Shown: positions 22,705-51,199 of the stretch, in pieces
Layout: each line of letters begins with the position of its first letter
Position numbering within the stretch: position 1 is the first letter of the stretch
Origin: Takakia lepidozioides
Lineage: Eukaryota > Streptophyta > Takakiopsida > Takakiales > Takakiaceae
Reading direction: 5' to 3'
DNA length: 64,000 bases
Assembly: GCA_030704615.1 (NCBI GenBank)
Contig: CM060731.1
Span: forward strand, 50,344,001-50,408,000
Position numbers and translations under genes: made by a program
The notes under the pieces: generated by a model
Database searches by the model: none
Told to the model about the DNA's origin: nothing
Seen by the model: the letters and a program-made list of their open reading frames with translations, nothing else

Positions 22705-22925
22705 CAGTCAGTAGCTCAGTTGGTGAAGTGCACTGAGTGCCACCCAAATGATTATGGGGTCAAATCTTGCTACTTACGAGTGTGGTATGTTCTTGGGCGG
22801 TGTCCCATTCCAACGCCACATGGCGGGGTTACTGTGAAAGAGGTTATACTATTAAGGGGGCCTGATTTGTGAGCTGTCGCTCCCAGGTGTTTCCATTACA
22901 TTAAAAAATAAATTAAAAAAACAGG
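22705..22925 (+). mobile_element. tRNA-derived SINE
   Basis: An A-box tagctcagttggtgaagtg (22,712-22,730) and a B-box ggggtcaaatc (22,756-22,766) give an internal pol III promoter. The body ends with gggcctgatttgtgagctgtc, then gctcccaggtgtttcc and an A-rich tail. Copies of the 3' body occur at 20,300-20,545 and 32,790-32,910. It is not a full tRNA. Confidence 0.75.
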
Positions 22926-22929
22926 TGTC

Positions 22930-25150
22930 GGGTGATAACTTGCTTCATGATTCGCGGCCTGATGAATGATTGGAGCACCAGTCATATTCGTAACCGCGAC
23001 TGAGCTTGTGAAGGCCGTTACTATATAACGTACAAGACAAATCAATCAAATATGTGAGCAAAACATGGCACAATGACACAATACCATGAAATGAAATGAA
23101 AGACAATGGGGAGACATTGATGATAAACAATCAGGTTTTATTTCAGAACCATGTCAATTTGAGTAGGTCTCGCCCCATACGGCATGGACCAATACAAGTA
23201 ACGTAAACCATGTCAATGAGAGTATCAACTTCTAGAAGGAGGGCTGAACTCCGTTAGCACAAGACGATGTCGGCCGACGTACTTATGATGAAAATATTTT
23301 GAGGAAAGTCATTTCCCAAAATCACGATATTTTGACAAGGTTGGATGGACCATTTTCAAATCTGTATTCTTCCGTTGTTCCGAAGGTTTTCGTCAGCAGA
23401 AGATGGAAGAAGTCCCTGAAATGCTGTCTCGAGAATCGTTGATATGGTAATGACCTCACAAAAAATATCCTCCAATATTACGCCAACCAACAATGTCTTG
23501 TGCGACCGAAGTTCAGTTGTACTTCTCGAAGAATTGGTGGTCTTGCAGACTTTCAGTGAATCGCGAAGATGATGAATTACTCGTGTGCTCTTCAAAACAT
23601 AATGTCCAAGTAACTGACCCTGGAGTAAGATGCTGAATGTATCCAATTGGGGAGTAAGTATGCTCGTATGCTTCTAGAGAGTGGCTTGGTGGCGAGTACG
23701 TTGATGGAGAGAGTGACGTTTTCTGTGAAATCTTCAAAGAAATAGTGTCGGGTGACCAGTCGAGGTTCATCTGTGACGGGCTGTGGTAATTCTGATGATT
23801 TACTGTAAAGCACTCGTAAACTGATCACCAACTAAATAATCTCCAACTGACTAACCACCAACTAACTGATTGGAACTGTCACAAGCAATGTAAAAAATCC
23901 TATTTACTGCTAGGTGTTTGATGCTATTGTTGTTCCTATAGCTGAATTGTATAGTAGTCGTTTTGCTATTCCCATGCGAACAATATCACGTCCTCAGAGA
24001 CTGTCATATTCAGACTCCCGTATAAGCCACGGCCCACCATCATTGACCAATATAAAACCTTCAGCTACATTTCAGCTGAGAACTAGATGTTCGATTCATT
24101 GAATGCGACTCCAGAGAAACACCCTAGCCCACAAGTAGTTGGCCATCAGCTTGAGATATTTCTCCGGGCTGTGATTGAATGAACTGGAGATTTCATTCTT
24201 AGTTGATGATTTCATGTAGGTGATGCTTGATTCCGATTTCGGAATATGGCAGTCTCAGTGGACCTGATGTTGTTGGAATGGGAATAGCAAAAATACTCTT
24301 ATAGAAATCTTGAGTGCGTGTTCTGAAACACATCAATGAATCATCCAGGATGATGGTGTGAAATATTCCAGGACGAATTATCCGAATACCTTGAGTTCTA
24401 TCGCTGTAACTGACCTGAAATAACTCAATATGCCTGCAGAATCATCACATCTTCAAATGACAGCATTTTCGTTGTTGAATGCGTGAGCATAGAAAAAACA
24501 TCACTCCGACCAATCACATGTGGCACTATTGAGGTAATATAACACTTTGGCAGTCGGCTGGAGAACCAGGACGATGTTGAATTCCGCTTTTCGAACCACG
24601 AGTGATCGCGCGACAGATCTCTGCCTCTAGCACCATTGAGAACCCTAAAGAGCCGAGTGCATCCAGATTTCAATCAACCACAATGGTGCCATCAGTTCGT
24701 CAGGGAAGGAATTTCGAAGCCGCCAAAATTACTTCAATCCATTTGAAGAGAGATTTTAACAGAGCTTCACAATCCGCTCAGGAACAAATGAGACGACTAT
24801 CGTGGGAGCTTGAATTACGAGATAGGAACCCGAATTCAGTCATAGACGATGATCGTGTCACTTGTTCCCCATCGTAATATGAAAACATCGGAAAATTTCT
24901 TTTCCTCCAACCTCTTCCAGCCTCTAGCCTGATCTGGTATTGCTTTAACTGACAATGAAGTCAACTTGTTTTGATAACATCTGATGGCACTGCTGATCCA
25001 TGCTAGCTCCACAAGAGGATATATGAAGAAACCACGCGCGATCGCGCGTGATTTCTCTCAAACTTCGATGACTAACATTACAGCCGAAAGGATCTGGCAT
25101 AACATTGACAGAGTTAAGTAACGTATGTGTGTAATGAATAGGCCGGCAAT
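22930..25150. other. No recognisable gene
   Basis: The stretch has only short open frames with no family resemblance. It holds a perfect 18-bp palindrome (25,033-25,050). It is probably degenerate intergenic or transposon DNA. Confidence 0.4.
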
Positions 25151-25153
25151 AGT

Positions 25154-25425
25154 TTAATTCATCAATAACACAAAATAGCTTCCCAAACGGCTCACACTCA
25201 ACGCATATGTTCGAGATTGCCGTCGGTTACCACTGATGGCGGAATTCTGTTCACCCGAGGAGATGGATACAGTGGGAGATTGATGTAAGATATGACCAAA
25301 TACCTCACTGGTAGCTGTAGGTGATGACCTTGACAACCGTAAAGCCTCGCGGTCCCTCTGCTCAGCCTTACGTTGCCGTTCCTCTTTCTTCTCCTGTCGA
25401 ATTTGATTCTGAACTTGACACTGGA
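25154..25425 (-). CDS. Possible last exon of an unidentified gene
   Basis: An open minus-strand stretch follows a possible ttccag acceptor near 25,425. It encodes a charged helix (IRQEKKEERQRKAEQRDREA) and then a Ser/Thr-rich tail ending in a stop near 25,154. A coiled-coil start followed by a flexible tail looks like real coding DNA rather than chance, but I do not recognise the family and see no other exons. Confidence 0.25.
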
Positions 25426-26179
25426 ATATAACTGTGTGGAGGCAGCACAGAAGGGAATTGTTAAAGAAAATACAAGATCATTGAAATATCATTGATCTCA
25501 CAAAAGTCATGTGAAGTCAACATACGTATAAGTACAAATGGAGGTTGAAGTAAAGTGATGGACTACACACAACATAGGGCAATGATAAACTACTAGGTAT
25601 GAGTGAAGAGAGGAGGCTGGTCCCTCTTGTGTGCAAATCAGTGCACTTGTGAAGCATGTGCTGAGTTGGAGTTTCAATCTGAAACTCAGCAGTGTAAGGG
25701 CTCTTGGAGTGGCAAGAGCGGGGCTGGAAGGGCAACAACGAGGCGCCCTAGAGCCAGGGGATATGCATGAGAAGTGCAGGTGTCACCAAGTTTGTAAATG
25801 TGGTATTTTCAGATTCGTTTTTGTGAGCTTCATGAAGAAAGGGGCTTCACTAGAAGAGAAACCGGCTTTTCCCCGGCTCTGCCATCTCACACCTGGCACA
25901 TTCCACGGCTTTTATCACGGGTCTGTAGACTGAGCCAAGGTGTGGGTCTAAATATGCCCTAACTGTGGGGTGTCTCACATGTGGTCCACACCCCAGGGCA
26001 AGAACGGTGTGAAAACAGCCTGACCGTGGCAGGGGTTGGCTTAGTTTACATGGCATTTTTACACACCTGTGTGAAATGGGACGATACATTATTTCCACTG
26101 ATTGTGGTGTATGGTTTAGTTAGTACTACTTCCGCTGGTTGAGGGGTGCCTGGTTTTTTTATCAACTGTGCCCTACAGC

Positions 26180-26650
26180 TGTGCCTTCAGTTGACCATCT
26201 ACCCATGCAGGTTCTTATGGCCTATTGATCCACAGGGAATCATAAGGAAATTTGTGCGTGAAATCTGGCCCTCTTGAAGATCTGTACCCACTCTCTATCC
26301 TCTTCTTCAGCTATCCATGCTTCTGCACACAAATCATGCATTTCATCCTTGCCTGCTGCTAGCACTGACATAACACCAGACACCCACCTCAGCTTATGAC
26401 GCCTAGTTCCTATGTTTGAATTGCGTCGACGTTACTCTCTGTAATCTAACAGACATTCACCTTTTTGGCTCGATTGTCTCACCGTTACTGGGATCACAAA
26501 AGTTTCCATTCCATCTCACGCCTCCTCATCTCACACTGTAACATACTTTCCTGTGTCACATTCGCAGTATCATGTCAAACTCGCTGCAACTGATTCCCTC
26601 AACCGGCTAACTTGCAGAATTCAACATGGAAAGTTAGGGCCTATTCTTTG
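26180..26650 (-). pseudogene. Decayed OSB-like PDF-motif exon pair
   Basis: The region matches the PDF-motif unit at 16,900-17,470 in the same orientation: the exon B landmark (ttgaccatctacccatgcagg, minus strand PAWVDGQ) is near 26,192, the DPSQWWDN-encoding part is near 26,480, and the shared intron run (gcagaattcaacatgg) is near 26,615. Many substitutions and indels have destroyed the reading frame. Confidence 0.55.
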
Positions 26651-26699
26651 ATTGGAAGAGAACCCAGAGGTATGGAATGGAAGCAACAGCAGGGTGTGT

Positions 26700-27690
26700 C
26701 TCTGATGCATCAACAGACAGCGGTCAGACCAATTCTATGACCCAAACCCAGAGTGAGCACAATGGCTTTGTAAGGCCAATGCCTACAGAGCATATTCAAT
26801 ACTACAATGAGGATACGCAAGTAGCAGATACCATGTGGCAAAGGTGGTGAAGGTGCGCACCTGCCAAAGAGAGGGCGGAGTTGAGGAAGGATGAAGCAAC
26901 TACAGACATTGGAAATGCTCTGATGCGGGCGGAAGGAAGACCCAGGCCCTGTCGGGGTTCAGTTGGCAGAAGAACAAGCTGCTTACAGCAAACAACATGG
27001 AAGCAGAGTGGATACAAGTTGATTTTGACAAACCTGAGTCCATCGGACAAGGCATCAGAATGCCCAAACAAAGAACACTGTGCAAATTTGTAATAACATG
27101 AGACACAGTCGTCACCCACTAACCCAACATGGGTCTTGGCAAACTTTCAGCGAAGCTGAAACAACACAGAAGCAAAAAAGGGGCAGGACCTCAAGGGAAG
27201 ATGTATGGATACCTTTTGCATTGATCAATGAGTACGTGAGGAGGAGAGCTTAAACCCACTGCCAAGCACGGAGTATGATGCACCAACAGCACAATTATCA
27301 TGTCAGTTCACTCATAATGACTGGAGGCATTGGATAGTTGGACGAGATTATACCATATACGTTATCACACGCCAAGACTACAACAACACCCCACATCAAC
27401 ATGTTGATACGGGAAGTGCAAAGAAGGCCAAAATAGGGGATGGGATGCCTATTCTGCAGAATCCAGCCGAGACACCTCAGGATGTGTTAAGGGCAAAACA
27501 TGATTTGGTTAAGAAGAATGCATGGCATGGCACAACATCTACAGCTCCGGCAGAGGTTTGAGTGCCAACCAAAGATATGCATGGGAGAGGTGACAAAAGC
27601 GAGGAAGAATCCAAAACACAAAGCCTTGACGCATTCAATAAAGACTTTGGGCAGACAAACAGATAAGAGAAGACAACTCGCAAGAACCGA
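26700..27690. other. Unidentified region with one open stretch
   Basis: A plus-strand stretch without ATG, about 27,230-27,560, stays open for roughly 108 codons. It includes CQFTHNDWRHWIVGRDYTIY and AKHDLVKKNAWHG. This could be a remnant of a retroelement RNase H or of a host exon, but the resemblance is too weak to name it. Nothing else in the stretch is recognisable. Confidence 0.2.
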
Positions 27691-27699
27691 TAAAAGGAA

Positions 27700-28290
27700 A
27701 AACAGGGTGAAATGGTTGAAGGAGGTGCCTTCAGTAGAATTCCCTGACCTTATCATTGTGCCGCTGCTCTAACGCCGCTTCCAGTTGAACATCTACCCAT
27801 GTGGGTTTCTTGTAGCTATCCTTCCTATGGAATCATAGGTAAGTGGAGCTTAAACCAGCCCTCTTGGATGATCTGGACCACACTCTATCCCTGCTCCTTC
27901 AAGCTATCCATGCTTCTGACAGCCTAGAATTCTACCAGCAAACACCCCCAACCATACTGGTGTGGAGTTCTTCCCCAAAAACAACCCCAACCCTACTTAT
28001 CACAATTTGAAATGCATCTGATTCTCTCTGTAGTCCAACAGACATTCACCTTTTTGTCTCCATTGTCCCCCCATTGACCGGGGTCGGAAGTGTTCACCCA
28101 AAGCTTCTCCTCTCTCACCTCTATATGTTTTTGGAATACTTCCCTGCTGCCACACTGGCAGTAACTTGCCAAAGTCACTCCAAACCACCCAGATCTACCC
28201 AACGACCTAACTTACAGAATTCAATATGCATCTTGCGGCCGAGTCGATGAGAGGGCAACACAGGTTGAAATAGGTTGAAGAAGAAGATGC
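27700..28290 (-). pseudogene. Decayed OSB-like PDF-motif unit
   Basis: On the minus strand the PDF landmarks appear in order: a KLWV..SDPGQW.DN remnant near 28,090-28,040 and a PxWVD-type exon B near 27,800. The flanking run gaagaaggtgcc/aaggaggtgcc is present at both edges. Frames are broken. It adds another copy to the family at 2.7, 17, 26 and 61-62 kb, all in the same orientation. Confidence 0.55.
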
Positions 28291-28529
28291 CCTACCACAT
28301 TGTCCTTGACCTGTCCTGACCCATGGAGGATTTGACCGACCATCAACCTAAAAAGACCTCTTGTGTGTGCTGCTTGTGTCTGTAGTCAGGTAATGTCGGA
28401 TTGGTCTGTGAGATCGAACGACTACGACGTAGCTTAGTAGTCAGAGATTGAAACATGCCTGCTAAGACCAAGCTGACTCTCCCAAGAATGGCGAGCTCGC
28501 TTCTCCTGCTCGTCTCCTCCTCCTCTCTC

Positions 28530-28612
28530 CTTCGGGCATCATTTGCTCAACGCCTCCATCCCACACCCCTGCATATCCTGCTATCATCGCGTTCCATCCC
28601 TCGGCTATGTGG
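28530..28612 (-). pseudogene. Short PPR remnant
   Basis: The minus strand reads WNAMIAGYA, then a few residues and EQMM, the end of one PPR repeat and start of the next, matching the PPR fragments at 3.4 and 16.3 kb. The rest has been lost. It lies just upstream, on the same strand, of PDF-motif relics. Confidence 0.5.
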
Positions 28613-28689
28613 TGTGGCGCAGGAGACAAAAAAACGCCAAGTCCCAGTCCTCCTTTCTGTTCACGATTACCCTAATGAGCAACCTTATT

Positions 28690-29069
28690 AACAACTTTTT
28701 AACTTTCTAAAACATAATGGGCAACCTTATTTGCATTATATGTGCCTTCAAAATGACACGTGTAGTGATGTAGTCGTATAAATAGAGCTGTGAAACCATC
28801 TTCAGTCATGGAGTCATAAGATTCCATGAAACGTTGTCCACGTGTAGTCAAACATATCACACTAGTCATATAACCATCCCTGTCATCATGGTCAACAATG
28901 TTTGACCAATGCTCCCTAACTTTCCGAAGTCATGTAGTGATATCCATTACTACAAAGTCATAAAACTATGACTGCAATGCATTTCAGCGCTCTGTAGTCA
29001 TCTACCTAGTGCAATTTTTATGACTCCGCCAAAGCCGTAGTCCTAAAAACGCTCATCTCCTGTAGTGCA
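28690..29069. mobile_element. Terminus of a second CACTA element
   Basis: The right edge reads as CACTACAGGAGATGAGCG on the minus strand (29,069-29,052), a classic CACTA end. The preceding 370 bases are full of gtagtcat/gtcataa words in both orientations, as in subterminal arrays. The terminus differs from that of the 3.6-16.2 kb element, so it is another family. It abuts copia coding sequence directly. I did not find the other end. Confidence 0.6.
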
Positions 29070-29540
29070 ACCTCCAAGTCTTGTTCTCCTCCAGGGACTT
29101 CAACTCCTCTCTTATAGATGCTTCCCACTCTTTGGCTTGGTCTCCCATTCTTGCTTCCTTAACATTGGAGTTAGTGCACTCCGATATATGTGGACCCATC
29201 AAGAGCAGCTCTTTGGGAGGCTGGGATGGCAAACACACAATTTGGGTCCTGAGAAGAGAAAGATGGTGACCAGCCGGGATGTAGTGGTATTGGAGAAAAC
29301 TACAGAAGTACCAGAGACTGATGAACAGATTCCGGAAACAAGCTTTAAGGAGGAGCTGCCATTAGAGATTTGGAATCATTTGGAAGCACAGAGCCTGGGG
29401 AAGTGGAACAACGGACAACTGAAGTGGAGCCCTTACCATCCATTCAACCTATAGTGGCAGAGTTGCAGCCAAGGCGAGGTGAGCGAATCAGAAAACCCAC
29501 AAAGATCTTTGGAAGCTTTGTCACGGTATAAAAAGAAGCC
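29070..29540. mobile_element. Rearranged Ty1/copia fragment
   Basis: The minus strand at 29,150-29,070 encodes AKEWEASIREELKSLEENKTW, the start of copia reverse transcriptase. The plus strand at 29,150-29,215 encodes LELVHSDICGPIKSSSLGG, the start of the copia integrase core. After 29,260 it encodes the end of integrase (MVTSRDVVVLEKT, RRGERIRKPTKIFGSF near 29,470-29,515). So one copia element is present in pieces joined head to head. Both pieces are broken by stops. Confidence 0.7.
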
Positions 29541-29835
29541 TGCAGTACATAGCGACACAGTAGAGATACCGAGAGAAGACCGAGATGGAAGACCAAATAA
29601 TAGGAAAATAACATCCAACCAGAGGCACATCTGTAAACACCTTCCCCCAAACATGCGGAATGCCTTACGGGACAAAGACAAAAGGTCTGAGTGGACCGAG
29701 CTTACAAGTTTAGCAGAAGATGGTTTCCCCTCAAAGCCAGGAGCCCAACTTGACGTCCAAAAGTGCCATGATGCATGAAATCTAAGAACTTGTCACACAG
29801 AGCTGCACACGCCAAATGCCAAAACAGAACAGAAG

Positions 29836-30320
29836 TGATGATCATCGACGATCATCATGACCTCTACCAAAATGCCAAACTAGAGCAATTTTTTTTGTTT
29901 TTTGTTTTGGAACAATAAGGAAAAAACCCGATCATCATTTCTGATGATCGGTGCCGATCATCACTTACAGTGCTTCAAGATTTTGTAGAGTATTTTTCAT
30001 TTCAGCTAGAAATGTGGTTCACATTGTTTTGTTTTCGTGTTTTAGTCCTACATCTTTCCCCCATTGCAAAGTTAGTTGTCCAACAAAACATGATCTTAGG
30101 GCTAAAAAGAATTGATGATCGGCACCGATAATCACTCAAACTGCTGTGTGCTTTTGCAGAGAAATCTTCATTTTCGCCCAGAAATGTGAATTGCAAAATG
30201 TGATGATCGGCGGCGATCATCACACTTAGACCTTCTTCAGGGTGGTACTTGTGAGGTAGTAGAATTCCCATCAGCAGTCACTCTCTGTAGGGAATGTGAT
30301 GATCGCCGCCGATCATCACA
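29836..30320. repeat. Cluster of gatgatcgg...ccgatcatc palindromes
   Basis: Imperfect to near-perfect palindromes occur at 29,836-29,858, 29,929-29,975 (two, overlapping), 30,112-30,137, 30,200-30,224 and 30,296-30,320. The last two share tgatgatcg and cgatcatca arms around a GC-rich centre (gcggcg or ccgcc). The DNA between them is T-rich. No gene is seen. Confidence 0.75.
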
Positions 30321-30329
30321 TTCTTATGT

Positions 30330-31080
30330 TTTGTGAATTGACATATTGGGAATTGCATTGGGTTTGCGAGTTCGCAGGTACACAAAATATGTGCTCATGG
30401 AGGGAAAACACTTGAGCGGTTCCTGATTGCTCGACATGTAGCAGGGCGTTTGATCTTGCAACTGCGAAGAAGAGGATGATGGGTCGGAGCCGATGGGGTT
30501 GTATGTTGGCTTGATAATTGCTGACTCTCTGTCTTTCAATCTCTTCATTTTCTGCGTCCATTTCTGTCTCTAGCACCGCGTGAAGAAGAGTGAACACAGA
30601 GTGGATAGTGTCCCTGGATCGAATTGTAGCCAGATTTGAAGTCGGCGGTGGTTATGGTTGGGCAGATGAATCCCTGACATGTGGTCGGATCCTCGCTTGG
30701 GATCACAAACCGATTCCGTATTCGACAGCCCCCTGCCCAATTTTTTGCTTCCTGTGTATGCAGAAGAAATGACACTTCGCATGTCCGAGGCTCCATCACC
30801 TCATCCCATAATGTCTGCACACGGGAATAGACATCCCAGATCCGGAATTATGAAATTTTTGGACTTGGATGCAGAGGATGCGGGGATATGTTATGATGAG
30901 TCCGAGTCAAATTGACCTTCAAAGTTTCTATGTACTCTTTCTCTCTTTCTCATCCTCATAAAAGTATTTTGACTTGTTGCGACTGTTCATTTGTCCCAAG
31001 TACGAACGGAAAAACTAATTACAAAACAAAGACAAGAAATCCAACAAAGTTCGAAATTGCTTTAGGGGAAAAAACTACAT
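30330..31080. other. No recognisable gene
   Basis: Short ORFs on both strands show no family resemblance. A small plus-strand frame ends at 30,915 with a Lys/Asp/Glu-rich tail (FLDLDAEDAGICYDESESN), but I cannot support it as a gene. Confidence 0.3.
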
Positions 31081-31250
31081 CAATCCATCACATTGTTCGC
31101 ACTCATTCCCCTTACATTCATCCATTCTATATTCATCCATCCTGCATTCATGAATCTTTCACATTGTTCGCACTCATTCATGTTATATTCCTCCATGCTA
31201 CATTCATCCATCCTGCATTCATCCATCCTACATTCATCCAATCCGGTCGG
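31080..31250. repeat. cattcatccatc minisatellite
   Basis: About ten imperfect tandem copies of a 12-15-bp unit (cattcatccatcctg and variants) run from the cattcccctt near 31,102 to about 31,240. Confidence 0.7.
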
Positions 31251-31279
31251 CTGGATGTTAAAGATGTAATTGGCAATGA

Positions 31280-31505
31280 CTGGAAATGGTAAATCATTCC
31301 GTGGAAATAGGCACCTACCTCCTGTCCGCGGTTATAGGTCCGTGCCTTTGGAAATGACGTGGCGTCAACCATGCTGGTGAGGATTGCTGACGTGCCGTGA
31401 CACCCCTGAACCAACGTGGCGACAACTGCTGACGTGGCGTGAGCCTGACTGCGCTCACCCAACACGCACGCTCACTCGGCCAGGCTCACGCGGAGATCGG
31501 GCTCC
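31280..31505. repeat. Dispersed repeat with cgtgagcc / gacgtggc words
   Basis: The stretch contains gctgacgtggcgtgagcctg (31,429-31,448) and several gacgtgg and gtgagc words. Its reverse complement resembles 59,262-59,400, including the caggctcacgccacgtcagc run and a cctatttccrcgg block. It looks like the end of a dispersed element of unknown class. Confidence 0.5.
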
Positions 31506-31529
31506 CGTAAGAACAATTTTTGCTGGTTT

Positions 31530-32330
31530 TTAGCTGCTCCTCTCAAGCTGTTGCAGTTTGACCCAGACGAGTGGGTATGGATGAACAAGTCTCACGATCA
31601 TTTTTTTAAATACTCGGTTAAGCTTGGTTATAAGCTCCAGGTTCAGAAAAGAAACTTCGATCGGAAATGGACTAAAAAATGGCAGCATCTCCTTGGTCGT
31701 CCAGTGTCTTGGAATTTGGTATGGGCTGACTCCTGGAAAAAACATAGATCAGTGAAGGTGACTGATTTCTTATGGAAAATAGTAAACAGAATCCTGCCGG
31801 TGGCTACAACCTTCTCGGACACTCCCAAGCAGTGTGTGACATGCAACCTCAATATGGATAAAGACTTGGAACACTGTCTGGTTCTTTGTCCTTTCGCCCG
31901 TGCAGTGTGGAACAAGGCCCTCCACTTATACTCTTTCTGGTCTTCTAATCTGGACTCCTCTCCTTCTGTCTTGTTGCTCAATGTCAAGAATGGAGTGATT
32001 CACTGTTAATGCCCTGTGTGGGACATTACGTGGGATAATTCTCTGGCAAATATGGAAAATGAGATGCGCGGTACTGTATCAGAAGGTGAGGCCTTGTGTG
32101 CAGAGAGTGTTGTTTCTAGCTCACTCAGACCTTAGGTCTAAAGCTCGCAAAACATGGTGTGTGCTTGTTTCAGCTTTTTCCAGGTATAGCAGCAATCGGA
32201 GAGACAAGTTGCTTGCCTCCTTCGACAAGTCTTGGGGGAAGGACCTTGTTTTCCGCAGGAGAATCTCAGATACAAGGATTGTGTGGGAAGACTCCATCCC
32301 TGCCTGTTGGCAGCTCAACCACCACTAAAC
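31530..32330 (+). mobile_element. LINE C-terminal fragment (zf-RVT domain)
   Basis: From 31,551 the plus strand encodes a plant LINE reverse-transcriptase zinc-binding region: WSxxFKYSVKLGYKL-like start, SVKVTDFLWKIVNRILPVA, CVTCNLNMDKDLEHCLVLC and FARAVWNKAL. After a frameshift near 32,005 it continues (IILWQIWKMRCAVLYQ, KARKTWCVLVSAFSRY) to a stop at 32,328. The 3' part runs to an aaataaaataaaataaaa tail near 32,762-32,781. The reverse transcriptase proper is missing. Confidence 0.75.
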
Positions 32331-32789
32331 AAACATGCCGAAGATGTCGAAGTAAATTGGAGACACAAGCGTACTGGTGCTAGGAAAGCAAAATACAAAG
32401 CCCAGCTTAGCTTTGAAGCTCCTAAGAAGAAGAGGGGTGTTCGTAGTTGTTGCTCAAATATGCTTTCCTGCTCTAGCTGTGGTGGATTGTTCTCTAGCAC
32501 CCTTGTCTTTAGGTGATATGAGAATTAGCCTGGTTACTCCAAGCTAAGTGTATAAGCTGGTTACGAGAATTAGCTTGGTTCTCCACAGCTAAGTGTATAA
32601 GCTTAGTTTGTTACTTACTTGCCTATCCTGGCTACTTTCCTCTGCTCTTTTGGACTATAGGCTCGGAGTGGTACCTCAATAATCTGCCTTATGGCTAATT
32701 ATAAGGTTATTTTTTTCCTTCCCTTTTAAATAAATTCGCCAGGGCTACCATCCCTTTTATTTAAATAAAATAAAATAAAATTCTCCAAG

Positions 32790-32910
32790 TGCACTGCATT
32801 AATTGCTTTGGCTTTGTGAGAAAGGGGTTGGAGGTTTAATTTCCCCTTCCTGGGGGGCCCGAATTGTCAGCAGCAGTCGCTCCCAGGTTTCCTTTATATG
32901 AAATAAAAAA
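32790..32910 (+). mobile_element. Diverged SINE copy
   Basis: It shares gtgcactg, the ggggggcccgaattgt... gcagtcgctcccaggtttcc body and an A-rich tail with the SINE at 22,705-22,925. The A-box is no longer clear. Confidence 0.5.
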
Positions 32911-32974
32911 AAACAAACCCCCCAAAAGAAATGCACACTCGGACAACACGCCGTTTTGGGATGTCAAATCTTCC

Positions 32975-33105
32975 CACCACTTCTCTAGAGTGACACAGAT
33001 TGGGGATACACACAATGAGCTGACAGGCTCTGGGGTGACATTATCGAGAGTGACACGCACTTGGGTGACATGATTGAGAGTGGGTGACACAGAAGAGAAT
33101 GTCAC
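32975..33105. repeat. gagtgacac short repeats
   Basis: Six to seven imperfect copies of gagtgacac / gggtgacat words occur over about 130 bases. They make the open frames in this stretch unreliable. Confidence 0.5.
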
Positions 33106-33593
33106 TCCGATCTTGACTAAGTGTAAAATACACTAAGAAGCAAAATCACACCTGGGTGACCTTCCCAGCAGGCTACTCGTCCCTGCATAAAATCTGAAAT
33201 ATTTAATAGTGAGCCCCAGGTAAGAGGGGGTGGGGAGGATTTGACAGGGGGACCTCAAAGACTCTACTAAGTTGTTACAGTGTTGTCATGGACTTGTAGT
33301 CAGATTGTCGAGCAAAGCAATTCCTCGAGCAAAGCAGCTGTGGTACTTATCGGCAGCTGTTTGATTGCAGACCTGTCTTCCTCAATGGGTTGATGGGTTT
33401 TTCCTTCTATACTGGGCCTTACGTACCACAAGCCAGCTTCCCGCCACTGCTTTTGCATGAAGTTTTCCTCTCTCACTGCATGACCGATGATAAGCGTCTT
33501 CCTTGCACTGAACTTCACCTACTGCCTGCATCTTTTGATACGTTCTTTGCGGGACGAGGTCGGCAGCCTCGGCAGCCTCTCGAAGTTGCTTGG

Positions 33594-50458
<16,865 letters not shown>

Positions 50459-51190
50459 ATTCGCAACTCCTTTGTCAAGAGGTTGGCAATACTTCTGTTG
50501 CAAGGGAGAAGGTGAGGAGTGAGGTCCAGAGAACTAATTCAGCATCTCGTTTCAGCCCCTCCAAGAAATTTTTAACCTTTTGTGTCAGTCTCTCAGAAGT
50601 TATTAAATTTCTCCTACCAGTTGGAGAGTGGATCGGATATAATCTGAGCATACAAGAAGACCTGTTTTACAAATGAGGACCATCCAGAGGTCAAACATTT
50701 TGAACCATGTAAGACGTCATTTGCCTGTACATTTTCCCCACGTTGATCTTCCCTCATCGTTGGCTTCGTCCATCTCCCTTTCCTGCCATAAGTCTGCTGC
50801 AGATGGGCGTTTGTTATAATATGTAAACTTGTTATCGATTATTTTCCTGTAATGTGCTTCATTCGGAGATCTAAAATCTCTGTAGAAAATGTTGTCATTT
50901 TTTCAAGCGGGAGTCTAATCCACACCTGCATGAATATCTCAAATTCTGAAGTCCTTTAGGCACCATATATACAACAAGATTCACAGCAGCCTAGAATGCA
51001 AAGAGCCCGAACTGGAGTACCTGGATTAAAAAGATCGGCACGGATAGAGCACCCAGTATTAAAGCACGTTGATTCACATTCTTATCCTACTCTTATATAC
51101 ACTTATCACTCGCTTCATCCCTCTCTCCCTCTCCACCACACAGGCCCTACCTCTCACCACCTCCAAGTTGGCATCAGTTCTAGAGCTGGA
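50459..51190 (-). promoter_or_regulatory. 5' flank of the ABCC gene
   Basis: The first in-frame stop upstream of the ATG lies near 50,540, so the start at 50,458 is well fixed. This region presumably holds the 5' UTR and promoter. I see no strong TATA box at a fixed distance. The whole stretch recurs at 1-700, in part inverted. Confidence 0.55.
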
Positions 51191-51199
51191 GACATGCAG

